DNA of 6,368 nucleotides from UBA5177 sp002413265 (GTDB lineage: Bacteria > Chloroflexota > UBA5177), in the NCBI GenBank assembly GCA_036752825.1, contig DAIORV010000125.1:1-6368 (forward strand), read 5' to 3'. The position numbers and the translations under genes were made by a program. Shown here one piece after another: positions 1-5,962 of this stretch. The notes beneath the pieces are model-generated. The model did no database searches. It was not told the DNA's origin and saw only the letters and a list, made by a program, of their open reading frames with translations. The first letter of the stretch is position 1, and each line of letters opens with the position of its first letter.

Positions 1-2
1 GG

Positions 3-1370
3 CTATGGGTCATGCGCGGCCTCGGCGACGTCTTCGGCTTCACCGCCGGCTGGTCCGTGCTTCTCGCTTTTACTGTCGATATCGCACTGTTTGCGTACAT
101 CTCAGTCAGCTACCTCAATCGCCTGCTGCCCAGAGAAGTGAACCACCTTCCCTGGGTGATCATCGAAGCCATCGTCATCGTGGTATTTCTGCTCGCCCTC
201 AATACGGTCGGCGTGCGCGAGTCGTCGAAGCTCAACGAGATCGCCGGAGCGATAGATATTGTTGCCGAGAGCACGCTGATCTTCGTAGGCTTCTTCTTCG
301 CCTTCAACCCCGCCTTTTACTGGCATCAGACCACACAGTTTTTCTCGCACCCTCAACCGTCGCGTCTTCTGCTGGGAACCTCGCTGGCCATCATCTCGTT
401 CGTCGGTCTCGAGTCGATTTCGCAGGCGGCGCAAGAAACTGAACGGCCCACAGCTGTCATTCCCCGAACGTCGGTGGCACTGATTCTGACCATCCTTGCC
501 TATGCCATCGCCCTGAGTAACCTGGCGCTGGGGATGGTGCACTGGCAGACCTACGATCCTGAGTCCACTCAGGGGAAGTTTTGCGGGCACCTCGCCGCGT
601 CGGCATGCCGGCAGATCCATCTCGAGCACGAAAATGCGCCGATGGTCTGGCTCGCTCACAATCTGCCGACCATCGGCCCATACATGGAACCGGTGATCGC
701 CGTCCTGGGAGCGACCCTGCTCCTCATATCGTCGAACTCTGGAGTCTATGGTTCGTCGCGTATCGCCTTCTCCATGGCCCGTAACGATCTCATGCCTAAG
801 TTTTTTCAGTACGTCGACCCGCGCTTCAGAACGCCTCTGGTTGCTCTCGTGATCTTCTGCTCGGTCGCGGTCATCGAGCTCATCGCCGCGGGATTTACCT
901 CGAACGCTTTGCAGTCCCTCGCCGAGATGTACGCGTTCAGTGCCGCGGTCAACTATCTGCTGGTGTTCGTCGCGCTGCTCCGCCTGCGCTTCAAAGACCC
1001 CGACACGCCGCGCACCTTCCGCGTACCCTGGAACGTTCCCGTGAGAAGGAAAGGGGAGACGTACAGTGTTCCTCTGGTTGGCGTTATCGGCCTGCTCTTC
1101 CTGGTCGCGGTCCTCGTCATGGTTGTCATCACCAACCCGATCGGGCGGACGGCGGGACCGATATGGGTGATAGCCGGACTCATTTTCTTCTTTTTCTATC
1201 GACGTCATCGCAAGCTGCCGGTATTCGCATCCGTCCCGCGCAACTGGTCTGAAGAGCAGATCGAGGTATACCGAGAATCTGGAGAGACGGCTCTCGCGGA
1301 CGAGTACGTCGAGGCGCTCCGACGTCGGGAGCGGCGCGAGAAGAGTCATCCACGCCCTCCCGGCCGGTAG
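3..1370 (+). CDS. APC-family amino-acid permease, 5' truncated by the window edge
   Basis: This is an integral inner-membrane secondary transporter of the amino acid-polyamine-organocation superfamily, probably taking up an amino acid or related amine. The reading frame is open from base 3, three codons before the first internal Met at 12, so the true start and about the first two membrane helices lie upstream. Counting from that Met, hydrophobic segments fall roughly at residues 10-35, 48-66, 82-100, 119-137, 153-175, 222-245, 274-294, 304-325, 353-374 and 380-396, giving about ten visible helices. Two family hallmarks are clear: the SFVGLES...ETERP..VIPR stretch at 129-151 (helix 6 and the loop after it) and SSRIAFSMARNDLMP at 248-262. 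A charged cytoplasmic tail of about 55 residues ends the protein. A loop at about 180-215 contains two cysteines (191, 199). It converges on the GH2 gene with an 18-bp gap. The substrate cannot be told from sequence. Confidence 0.93.
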   Translation, partial: LWVMRGLGDVFGFTAGWSVLLAFTVDIALFAYISVSYLNRLLPREVNHLPWVIIEAIVIVVFLLALNTVGVRESSKLNEIAGAIDIVAESTLIFVGFFFAFNPAFYWHQTTQFFSHPQPSRLLLGTSLAIISFVGLESISQAAQETERPTAVIPRTSVALILTILAYAIALSNLALGMVHWQTYDPESTQGKFCGHLAASACRQIHLEHENAPMVWLAHNLPTIGPYMEPVIAVLGATLLLISSNSGVYGSSRIAFSMARNDLMPKFFQYVDPRFRTPLVALVIFCSVAVIELIAAGFTSNALQSLAEMYAFSAAVNYLLVFVALLRLRFKDPDTPRTFRVPWNVPVRRKGETYSVPLVGVIGLLFLVAVLVMVVITNPIGRTAGPIWVIAGLIFFFFYRRHRKLPVFASVPRNWSEEQIEVYRESGETALADEYVEALRRRERREKSHPRPPGR

Positions 1371-1388
1371 GATCTCTCGAACCGATGG

Positions 1389-3266
1389 CTAGGGATCTTC
1401 CGGATCTCTTGCCTGGGAGTTGCCGGACGAGCCCCCAGGAGTAACTTTGGGGGGAAGTTCGCCAACCATGTCTCCCGGGACCGACGTGCTGGCGGAGCCG
1501 GTTATGGCTCGACACCATGCAGGATCGAACTTGAAGCTTCGGTCCTCGGTTAGAAGCCCGTTGGTTTCCTGCATGGTGTCTGTGAGCTGGGTATAACAGA
1601 AGCCTGCGAGCGGCGGACAGTCGAGAACTGCCACTACCAGCTCTTGGTATTTCTCGCGAAACTCCCGCTCGGTGTCTACCGTCCCGTATCCAAACCACGG
1701 CTTGCCGGGATCTGGGCGATAGCTAATGCCTCCGAATTCGGTCAGCATGAACGCCGTATCCGGCTTTAGCTCCTCTTCACCGATTTTGATCAAGCGGCCG
1801 CCCGGCTGGACCTCTCGAATCCAACGGTCGATAGCGTCACTGGTCCCGTATCTCTCCCGAATCGTCAGCTCATCGAAGGCGTAATCGTGGATCCCACAAA
1901 TTTCTCCGGACAGGTACTCCCAGCCGTCGTTGCCAATGCAGGGGCGGCCGGGATCCAGCGCCTTTGTCAGGTGGTAGAGGCCGCGGACGAAATCTCTCTG
2001 CGCGGGGTCCGTGACCAGGTCGGGCACACCCCAGCTTTCATTCACCGGAACCCACGCGACGATGCACGGATGGCTGTAATCACGTTGGATGACCTCCATC
2101 CACTCTCGGGTCAATCGCGTGACGCTCGTCGTGTCGAAAACGTGCGCGTTCGCCATTTCTCCCCACACCAGCAGGCCGAGACGGTCGCACCAGTACAGGA
2201 ATCTGGGGTCTTCAACCTTTTGATGAACCCGCACGCCGTTGAAGCCCAGGTCCTTGGCCCGCTCGACCTCCAGGCGAAGAGCCTCATCGCTCGGCGCCGC
2301 GAGGTTCGTGTTCGGCCAGTATCCCTGCTCCAGCGCGAACCGCAAGTAGTACGGTCGATCATTCAGGAGAAAGCGGCCCGCTGAGATCCCGACAGTCCGG
2401 ATGCCGGCATAACTGTGCATCTGGTCTCTCGTCTGCCCGTCGACAAGCACGGTAACCGTTGCCTCCAGGAGGTTCGGAGCCTCTGGAGACCACACCATCT
2501 GCTCTACGTTCATCGACATTGGATCGAGCTCCAGGGCGATGTCTCGACGCAGCTCCGTCGCCTGAATGAGAGAGACATCGTCCGCCACGAGCCCGTCTGC
2601 CATGAAGACCTGGATCCGCACCTGTGCAGCCTCTTCCGCATGTGACGTTAAGCGAAGGGCGACGCCCAGCACCCCTCGATCAAGGTCAGGATGCCACTGC
2701 AGTGACGAGATGTACGGCGCGCGAACGAGCTCGATCCATACCGGCTGCCAGATGCCACTCGTGCGGTTGTACCAGATGTCATGCGAGCTTTCTTTCCAGT
2801 CTTGCTTGCCCCGCGGCAGGGAAAGGTCGTGAGGAGGATCCTCAGCCCGAACCACCAGCACCTGCTTTTCCTGGTCCACGAGGGCCCTCGAAATTTCGAA
2901 ACAGAAGGGCGTCTGCCCGCCTTCGTGCGTACCGACGCTTTCACCGTTGACCCAGACCTCGGCCCAGTAGTCGACCGCTCCGAAATGGAGCAAGACCTTC
3001 TGGCCGTCGCCCTCTCGATCAAGAGCGAAGGCGCGGCGATACCACATGACAGGGTGAAAGCCGGTGTCGCCAATCCCGCTGGCGCTCGACTCCGGCGGAA
3101 AGGGCACTAAAATTTCGCGATCGAATACGTCATCGCGCTCGAACCATCGCTCGGCGAGGCCCCGCGCACCGTCGTCATAGGCAAACTGCCACCGCCCGCG
3201 AAGATCAACCCAGTGGGCGCGTGCCTGCTGGGGGCGGGGATGCAGGTTGGTGTCGGGGAGCGTCAT
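1389..3266 (-). CDS. Glycoside hydrolase family 2 protein (beta-galactosidase-like)
   Basis: This 625-residue enzyme is predicted to hydrolyse a beta-glycoside by the retaining GH2 mechanism. Domain order is a sugar-binding jelly roll (about 15-180, with WYRRAF at 75-80 and AEVWVNG at 102-108), an immunoglobulin-like beta-sandwich (about 185-292) and a TIM barrel from about 295. Glu410 in VPVNESWG (407-413) is the likely acid/base, and Glu510 in LTEFGG (508-513) the likely nucleophile. The barrel also carries GFNGVRVHQK (341-350) and DRLGLLVWGEM (361-371). The Asn-x-Lys motif that beta-glucuronidases use to hold the carboxylate appears to be absent: the equivalent region reads ETNGLLTEDR (567-576). 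No signal peptide is visible, so it should be cytoplasmic. It is much shorter than LacZ (about 1,000 residues) and ends in a polar, Pro/Gly/Ser-rich tail from about 592. The ATG at 3266 is the first start after an upstream in-frame stop (3312-3314), but it lacks a clear ribosome-binding site. Galactosidase activity is inferred partly from the divergent galK; the family call is firm, the substrate is not. Confidence 0.93.
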   Translation of the reverse strand: MTLPDTNLHPRPQQARAHWVDLRGRWQFAYDDGARGLAERWFERDDVFDREILVPFPPESSASGIGDTGFHPVMWYRRAFALDREGDGQKVLLHFGAVDYWAEVWVNGESVGTHEGGQTPFCFEISRALVDQEKQVLVVRAEDPPHDLSLPRGKQDWKESSHDIWYNRTSGIWQPVWIELVRAPYISSLQWHPDLDRGVLGVALRLTSHAEEAAQVRIQVFMADGLVADDVSLIQATELRRDIALELDPMSMNVEQMVWSPEAPNLLEATVTVLVDGQTRDQMHSYAGIRTVGISAGRFLLNDRPYYLRFALEQGYWPNTNLAAPSDEALRLEVERAKDLGFNGVRVHQKVEDPRFLYWCDRLGLLVWGEMANAHVFDTTSVTRLTREWMEVIQRDYSHPCIVAWVPVNESWGVPDLVTDPAQRDFVRGLYHLTKALDPGRPCIGNDGWEYLSGEICGIHDYAFDELTIRERYGTSDAIDRWIREVQPGGRLIKIGEEELKPDTAFMLTEFGGISYRPDPGKPWFGYGTVDTEREFREKYQELVVAVLDCPPLAGFCYTQLTDTMQETNGLLTEDRSFKFDPAWCRAITGSASTSVPGDMVGELPPKVTPGGSSGNSQARDPEDP

Positions 3267-3437
3267 GCCCGGTTCGTCTCGCGATCCTGCCTTGTCACCG
3301 TGTCCGTGGCGCTATCGGCCAATGAATGGTATATGCCGGCTCCCGGAATAGCACTGCCGCTACAGTCGAAATAGGAGGCATTCCTGCCGGCTGGCCACGC
3401 GAGGTCGTCGGAGAAACCTTCGGGAGGTCCTGAAAGA
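3267..3437. promoter_or_regulatory. Divergent intergenic control region between the GH2 gene and galK
   Basis: These 171 bp separate two outward-facing genes, so promoters for both must lie here or overlap the gene starts. I see no strong sigma-70 pair in either direction. An AT-rich patch around 3321-3336 (containing TATAT) is the most plausible -10 area for either strand, but no good -35 box sits at 16-18 bp from it. An 8-bp direct repeat TGCCGGCT occurs at 3334-3341 and 3385-3392 and could be a protein-binding site, though a repeat this short may be chance. The location is certain as a gene-to-gene gap; the regulatory role is inferred from geometry only. Confidence 0.45.
3423..3427 (+). 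promoter_or_regulatory. Ribosome-binding site of galK
   Basis: A consensus GGAGG core lies 10 bases before the GTG at 3438. It supports this GTG as the start of galactokinase. The resulting N-terminus places the sugar-binding Arg at residue 29, close to its place (about 28) in the E. coli enzyme as I remember it. Confidence 0.75.
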
Positions 3438-4553
3438 GTGCGTCCCATAGAAGACAGGGCAGTGCACGCGTATCGATCCGCCTTTGGCGCCGAGCCTATG
3501 CACGTCGCGAGCGCCCCCGGGCGTGTAAATCTGATCGGCGAGCACACCGACTACAACGAAGGGTTCGTGCTCCCCTGCGCCATCGGCAGGAGGGTCGCTG
3601 TAGCACTAGGTTCCGGCTCGGGAGAGCTGCACTCCGACGACTTTTCCGAGATACGTGAGCTGAATAGTTCCAGGGACGATTCCTGGGCAGACTACCCGCG
3701 AGGTGTCGTTTGGGCGTTCAGTAAAGCGGGAGCCGATCTCCTGTCTTGGAGTGGTGCATTCGCCGGAGATGTGCCAATTGGTTCTGGCCTTTCCTCCTCC
3801 GCCGCTATCGAGGCGGCCACTGCCCTGGCCCTGAACGCATACGCCGAGCTGGGAACTTCGCTCAAGGAGCTGGCGATTCTATGTAGCCGTGCCGAGAACG
3901 GATACGTCGGCGTTAACAGCGGGATTATGGACCAGTACGCCTCGCTGCTCTGTCAAGCTGGCGCAGCCTTGCTGATCGATTGCCGATCTTTAGAGGCGAC
4001 GAACGTTCCGCTCAACATGTCGCGCCACGGCCTCTCCATCCTCGTCTGCGATACGCGAGTGGAAAGGCGGCTTGGTGGCACCGAGTACAATCAGCGCCGC
4101 GAGGCCTGCGAGCGGGCTGCCCAGTCACTCGGTGTGACCTCGCTACGCGACGCCGGCTGGTCCGATTTGGACCGACTGCATGGAGAGGAGCTCAAGCGTG
4201 CCCGCCACGTGATTACTGAAAACGATCGAGTGCTGTCGGCGGTCCAGGACCTCGAACGAGAGGACTTCGAGGCCTTCGGCCGCCTCATGCTCGCGTCGCA
4301 CGCTTCTCTGAGAGACGACTACGAGGTTTCGGTTCCGGAGCTTGATGTAGCAGTCGAGGGCGCCATGGAAGCCGGCGCTCTGGGCGCCAGGCTCACCGGA
4401 GCGGGATTCGGAGGCTGCGCGGTAGCGCTCACTCCGGAGGACCGAGCAAAAGCGGTGATGGGCACGGTGCGCGACCAGTTTCAGGAGCGAGGCTTCCGGG
4501 AGCCCCTCTTCTACAGTTTCACAGCCGAGGTTGGAGCGGAGCTCGTGGTATGA
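3438..4553 (+). CDS. galK: Galactokinase
   Basis: Galactokinase (GHMP kinase family) phosphorylates alpha-D-galactose at C1 with ATP, the first committed step of the Leloir pathway, in the cytoplasm. All three family signatures are intact in this 371-residue protein. The galactose-binding signature is PGRVNLIGEHTDYNEG at 27-42, with Arg29, Glu35, His36 and Asp38. The ATP loop is PIGSGLSSSAA at 113-123. The third GHMP motif is LTGAGFGGCAVAL at 319-331. Asp165 in GIMDQYAS is the expected catalytic base. Length is close to the usual 380-390 residues. The start is a GTG with a good Shine-Dalgarno sequence. It is divergent from the GH2 gene, as expected if that enzyme supplies galactose, and is followed after 22 bp by a nucleotidyltransferase gene. 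galT and galE are not in the window. Confidence 0.97.
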   Translation: MRPIEDRAVHAYRSAFGAEPMHVASAPGRVNLIGEHTDYNEGFVLPCAIGRRVAVALGSGSGELHSDDFSEIRELNSSRDDSWADYPRGVVWAFSKAGADLLSWSGAFAGDVPIGSGLSSSAAIEAATALALNAYAELGTSLKELAILCSRAENGYVGVNSGIMDQYASLLCQAGAALLIDCRSLEATNVPLNMSRHGLSILVCDTRVERRLGGTEYNQRREACERAAQSLGVTSLRDAGWSDLDRLHGEELKRARHVITENDRVLSAVQDLEREDFEAFGRLMLASHASLRDDYEVSVPELDVAVEGAMEAGALGARLTGAGFGGCAVALTPEDRAKAVMGTVRDQFQERGFREPLFYSFTAEVGAELVV

Positions 4554-4575
4554 AGTCAAGCCAAGACGCTAGACA

Positions 4576-5418
4576 ATGAACGGGCCCTTTAGCTGGCATA
4601 ACTGCCCACGCCTCGTCAGTAATTTCGTCGATGAGTCAGTGTCATTACTGGCTCGTCAGCTCGATGAAAATCTTGTCGGTGTATATCTTCATGGTTCGCT
4701 CGCGACCGGCTCGTTCTATTCCCCGAAGAGCGACCTGGACCTCCTCGTCGTGGTCAAGCGGCATATCGAGCCTGGAGATCGTCGATCACTGGCGCAGACA
4801 TTGTTGGAGATATCAGACCGGGAGCCCACGGCGCCCAGTCTCGAGTTCTCGATACTCCTACGCGAGGCTCTTCGGGGCTTCGAGCATCCTCTGCCATTTG
4901 AGCTACATTTCTCCTCAAAATGGATGGCAGCCATTCGAGCTGACGCGTTTGACTTCGATTCTGATCGTCGAGATCCAGATCTCGCCGCTCATTGCGCCGT
5001 CGTCCGAGCGAGGGGAGTTCGGTTGTTCGGAGCCGACGTCCTGGACGTCTTCCCCCCGGTCCCCTCCAAGGTGCACATGGAATCGATCCTGAACGACCTG
5101 GAATGGATCCTGGAGGATGACCGTATTCTGGAAATGCCTGTCTACGGCGTTCTCAACATTTGTCGGGTGCTGTTTGCTCTGAGCGACGCACACGCTGTGC
5201 CAACCAAAGTGGAGGCCGCCACATGGGCTCTGCAGGGTTTACCTGAGCAGTTTCGCGCTACCATCCGGGCCGCACTGAACGCCTACCGTTCTGCGGACCC
5301 GATCGCCGAGGCGGACGTCACCCACCAAATTCACGGTTGGGATGCTCCAGCACTCCTGCGCTTTCGGGATTGGGCCGCATCCGCCGGGGGCCAAGCGCGG
5401 CGCGCTGCACTGGCTTGA
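4576..5418 (+). CDS. Nucleotidyltransferase with DUF4111-like C-terminal domain (AadA-like)
   Basis: This 280-residue protein has the fold order of ANT(3'')/(9) aminoglycoside adenylyltransferases: an N-terminal nucleotidyltransferase domain (about 15-110) and a helical DUF4111-like domain (about 140-250). The metal/nucleotide motif is LHGSLATGSFYSPKSDLDLLV (first part HGSLATGSF at 39-47), with Gly40-Ser41 and metal ligands Asp53 and Asp55. Glu90 in SLEFSI matches the position of the catalytic base in AadA, and Trp116 matches an AadA substrate-binding tryptophan by my by-eye alignment. The C-terminal block with GVLNICRVLFAL (191-202) and WALQGLPEQF (217-226) is typical of the family. An acidic residue that contacts drug in AadA seems to be replaced (Met187 region), so antibiotic resistance should not be assumed. 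A stop at 4570-4572 makes the ATG at 4576 the earliest start; no Shine-Dalgarno sequence is evident. It lies 22 bp after galK, and translation may depend on that gene. True acceptor unknown. Confidence 0.85.
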   Translation: MNGPFSWHNCPRLVSNFVDESVSLLARQLDENLVGVYLHGSLATGSFYSPKSDLDLLVVVKRHIEPGDRRSLAQTLLEISDREPTAPSLEFSILLREALRGFEHPLPFELHFSSKWMAAIRADAFDFDSDRRDPDLAAHCAVVRARGVRLFGADVLDVFPPVPSKVHMESILNDLEWILEDDRILEMPVYGVLNICRVLFALSDAHAVPTKVEAATWALQGLPEQFRATIRAALNAYRSADPIAEADVTHQIHGWDAPALLRFRDWAASAGGQARRAALA

Positions 5419-5427
5419 AGTTAGACG

Positions 5428-5688
5428 CTACCTCGGACCCTTTGGCTGCAGAGCCGCCTGCCGCATTGGCGCTTCGATGCGCTCTCTAATTGCCGCGAGA
5501 TTTGTGCGGCTGGCTTCCCAATCAGGCTCACTCAAAAGTTTCTGTCGCTTCAGCCGCGAAAGCATTGTTTCGAGTGTGCTGCAAGCGTCCAAAGTGTCGT
5601 AAACGTCTCCGAAAACGGCAAAATGGTCGAGGTCAGCCCCTCCCAGTCGCTCCATGTTCCAAACCCTTCCCACCAGAGCGTCTTTCAT
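5428..5688 (-). CDS. Small hypothetical protein, start uncertain
   Basis: I do not recognise this protein. From the ATG at 5688 it would be 86 residues: a mixed segment (DHFAVFGDVYDTLDACSTLE) followed by a charged, probably helical half rich in Arg, Lys and Glu. Composition looks protein-like, and its stop is 9 bp from the stop of the convergent nucleotidyltransferase gene, as expected for a real gene in compact DNA. There is no signal peptide, membrane segment or known motif. No ribosome-binding site precedes the ATG. The frame stays open up to a GTG at 5865 (145 residues), with other possible starts at GTG 5838 and TTG 5754. However, the extra N-terminal part runs through the hairpins and G-rich tract at 5711-5832, which look non-coding. 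It may be a genuine small gene, a remnant of a longer one, or a chance ORF. Confidence 0.35.
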   Translation of the reverse strand: MKDALVGRVWNMERLGGADLDHFAVFGDVYDTLDACSTLETMLSRLKRQKLLSEPDWEASRTNLAAIRERIEAPMRQAALQPKGPR

Positions 5689-5710
5689 GTAAGACGTGCC
5701 GAAATTATTT

Positions 5711-5733
5711 ATCTTGCGGTGTAACCGCAAGAT
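5711..5733. repeat. Perfect 10-bp inverted repeat with 3-base spacer
   Basis: ATCTTGCGGT (5711-5720) is followed by GTA and then its exact reverse complement ACCGCAAGAT (5724-5733). On the minus strand it sits 22-45 bases before the ATG at 5688 and abuts an AT-rich tract (TAAATAATTT in that direction). It could be an operator overlapping a promoter for the small minus-strand ORF, or an RNA hairpin. No U-tract makes it a convincing terminator: on the plus strand it is followed by TCTTGCC, on the minus strand by AAATAATTT. Confidence 0.7.
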
Positions 5734-5778
5734 TCTTGCCGCGGGATCGTCCAAGTTAATGACCGTTTGAATATCAGC

Positions 5779-5808
5779 GTGAGGGGCGGTCCTATGGCTG
5801 CCCCTCAC
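5779..5808. repeat. Perfect 9-bp inverted repeat with 12-base loop
   Basis: GTGAGGGGC (5779-5787) pairs exactly with GCCCCTCAC (5800-5808) around a 12-base loop. G-T, G-C and T-G pairs could extend the stem inward. The GC-rich stem should be stable in RNA or extruded DNA. Function unknown; its right arm overlaps the G-quadruplex motif on the minus strand. Confidence 0.6.
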
Positions 5809-5823
5809 CCTCCCCCCAAACCC
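5801..5823 (-). other. Putative G-quadruplex motif on the minus strand
   Basis: Read on the minus strand, this stretch has four G-runs separated by short loops: GGG, TTT, GGGGGG, A, GGG, TGA, GGGG. That satisfies the usual G3+N1-7 pattern with loops of 3, 1 and 3 bases, which favours a stable fold. It overlaps both flanking hairpins, so the structures would be mutually exclusive. Whether it folds or matters in the cell is not shown by sequence. Confidence 0.6.
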
Positions 5824-5832
5824 TTGGGGGGA
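5811..5832. repeat. Perfect 9-bp inverted repeat with 4-base loop
   Basis: TCCCCCCAA (5811-5819), loop ACCC, then TTGGGGGGA (5824-5832) form a very GC-rich stem-loop. On the plus strand it is followed by only three T residues, so it is at best a weak terminator. No plus-strand gene ends nearby; the closest, the nucleotidyltransferase, stops about 390 bp upstream. A role as part of a dispersed intergenic repeat is possible but cannot be judged from one copy. Confidence 0.6.
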
Positions 5833-5948
5833 TTTCACGTTGCGGGAGGGCTCCCTGCCATACACTGGGTGCCCTTGTTCCTTCGACTTCCGCCGCTTTG
5901 TCGGTGTGCAGCTTCAGCACTGGTAGCATCGGCCTGATGCCAGTCGAG

Positions 5949-5953
5949 GGAGG
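5949..5953 (+). promoter_or_regulatory. Ribosome-binding site of the Asp-box protein gene
   Basis: A GGAGG core within a purine-rich tract (5946-5955) lies 9 bases before the GTG at 5963. It decides the start, because no in-frame ATG occurs in the conserved N-terminal region and an in-frame stop sits at 5924-5926. Confidence 0.75.
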
Positions 5954-5962
5954 GGACGGGAT

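Noticed and set aside
102..1349. Long minus-strand ORF (415 codons) opposite the permease
   Set aside because: It is antisense to a clear APC permease and is rich in Arg, Asp, Glu, Gln and His with no domain, as expected for the complement of a hydrophobic high-GC gene.
1360..1410. Possible bidirectional terminator between the permease and the GH2 gene
   Set aside because: The short palindromes here (CGGCCG, GATC-containing words) do not form a stem of useful length and no T-tract follows on either strand.
1887..2384. Plus-strand ORF (165 codons) inside the GH2 gene
   Set aside because: It is antisense to the conserved TIM barrel including the catalytic Glu410 region, has no recognisable motif, and lacks independent support.
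3292..3318. TTGTCA...TATCGG as a sigma-70 promoter for galK
   Set aside because: The spacer is only 15 bp and the -10 match is poor, so it is no better than chance in this sequence.
3263..3547. Minus-strand ORF (94 codons) whose stop overlaps the GH2 start by ATGA
   Set aside because: The overlap looks operon-like, but the ORF begins opposite the conserved galactose-binding motif of galK and shows no protein-like pattern; it is a shadow plus intergenic read-through.
4143..4559. Minus-strand ORF (138 codons) opposite the 3' half of galK
   Set aside because: It is antisense to conserved galactokinase sequence including the third GHMP motif and has no family resemblance.
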